Shown here: in pieces, positions 4,735-5,243 of the stretch
How positions within the stretch are numbered: position 1 is the first letter of the stretch
Layout: each line of letters opens with the position of its first letter
Assembly: GCA_007131525.1 (NCBI GenBank)
Contig: SLQK01000216.1
Location: 1-5,243, forward strand
DNA length: 5,243 bases
Source of the DNA: Nitriliruptoraceae bacterium
Lineage (GTDB): Bacteria > Actinomycetota > Nitriliruptoria > Nitriliruptorales > Nitriliruptoraceae
Direction of reading: 5' to 3'
The notes under the pieces: model-generated
Database searches by the model: none
Told to the model about the DNA's origin: nothing
Seen by the model: only the letters and a program-made list of their open reading frames with translations
Position numbers and translations under genes: made by a program

Positions 4735-5243
4735 ATGGCGTCGCCCAGGACGACGAGGTTCGTGGGTCGGACCGAGGAGCTCGGCCGACTTCGCGCGGCG
4801 CAGCGCTCGGCGGAGCAACGCAAGCCGGTCGCGGTCCTCATCCGCGGCGATGCCGGGGTCGGCAAGACCCGACTCGTGGCCGAGTTCGCCGACCACGCGC
4901 GGGGGTCGGGAGCATGGGTCCTATGGGGGACCTGCCTGGAGCTGGGCGCCACCGGGCTGCCCTACGCACCCGTCGTGGAGGCCCTCCGAGGGGCGGTCAA
5001 CGAGCTCGGTCCGTCGGGGTTCCGGCGGCTGGCCGGGCCCGGATCCGGCGAACTGGAGCGCCTCCTTCCCGTCCTGGCTCAGCGCGAGCAGCACGCCCGG
5101 TCCGCGCGGGCCGAGGCGGCTGCCCCCGGTTCCCGCCTGCACCTGTTCGAGGCGATCCTCGGCTTCCTGACCCGTGCCGCGACGGACACGACCTGTGTGC
5201 TGGTGCTGGAGGACCTCCACTGGGCGGACGCCTCAACGCGGGA
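4735..5243 (+). CDS. N-terminal ATPase domain of a probable LuxR-family (LAL-type) regulator, cut by window end
   Basis: Only the first 169 codons are visible. The protein opens directly with RFVGRTEELGRLRAA (8-22), the typical entry to the AAA-type ATPase domain of large ATP-binding regulators. Walker A is GDAGVGKT (38-45, Lys44 binding the phosphates). Walker B is CVLVLEDLHWAD (154-165), with the ED pair at 159-160 and the DLHWAD wording typical of MalT/LAL-like and related STAND ATPases. Such proteins usually have about 900-1000 residues and often end in a LuxR helix-turn-helix; the C-terminus is outside the window, so that part is inferred. Other C-terminal partners are known for this ATPase type. 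The start is the ATG at 4735: no in-frame alternative explains the early FVGR motif better, and the promoter just upstream predicts a leaderless message. There is no proper SD, only a G-run directly before the ATG. Confidence 0.85.
   Translation, partial: MASPRTTRFVGRTEELGRLRAAQRSAEQRKPVAVLIRGDAGVGKTRLVAEFADHARGSGAWVLWGTCLELGATGLPYAPVVEALRGAVNELGPSGFRRLAGPGSGELERLLPVLAQREQHARSARAEAAAPGSRLHLFEAILGFLTRAATDTTCVLVLEDLHWADASTR

Noticed and set aside
3717..4952. A 411-codon minus-strand open frame ending just inside the osmC-like start
   Set aside because: Most of it is antisense to the lipoprotein and ATPase genes, and the rest shows mixed third-position bias and no recognisable domain. Its overlap with the osmC-like start looked like translational coupling but is not supported by any family resemblance.

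Overview
The window comes from a high-GC actinobacterium. The evidence is a run of Pup-proteasome genes (the end of the ring ATPase ARC/Mpa, then dop, then pup), GTG starts, strong G/C bias at third codon positions, and an OsmC-type gene. The lineage cannot be fixed from this sequence. Because the usual pup neighbours are rearranged, a less-studied actinobacterial lineage is possible, but that is inference.

Layout. (1) Positions 1-1553, + strand: the last 22 codons of the proteasomal ATPase, ending in the GQYL docking tail, overlap the start of dop by 4 bp. Dop is the Pup deamidase/depupylase. (2) Positions 1586-2782, - strand: a secreted polysaccharide deacetylase with three C-terminal 47-residue repeats. 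It converges on dop, and one hairpin spans the two stop codons. (3) Positions 2783-2982: a divergent intergenic region. (4) Positions 2983-3177, + strand: pup, encoding 64 residues and ending in GGQ. (5) Positions 3218-3727, - strand: an OsmC-family protein, convergent with pup. (6) Positions 3728-4291: about 560 bases with no gene I can support. (7) Positions 4338-4670, + strand: a small acidic/proline-rich lipoprotein whose leader can fold so that the Shine-Dalgarno sequence is paired. (8) Positions 4735-5243, + strand, cut by the window end: the N-terminal ATPase domain of a probable large LuxR-family (LAL-type) regulator, preceded by a good -35/-10 promoter embedded in a long palindrome.

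How the genes work together. ARC/Mpa unfolds pupylated proteins. Pup is made with a C-terminal Gln, which Dop deamidates to Glu so that the Pup ligase PafA can attach it to lysines; Dop also removes Pup. These three genes form one pathway even though pup is separated from arc-dop by an opposite-strand deacetylase gene. prcB, prcA and pafA, which commonly lie next to pup, are not in this window. The deacetylase, OsmC protein, lipoprotein and regulator have no evident functional link to pupylation.

I see no CRISPR array, transposase, tRNA, rRNA or clear undescribed multi-gene system. The points most worth a second look are the broken-up pup locus, the possible SD-sequestering leader, the palindrome-embedded promoter with a near-leaderless start, and the tandem-duplicated DWNGDG repeats of the deacetylase.
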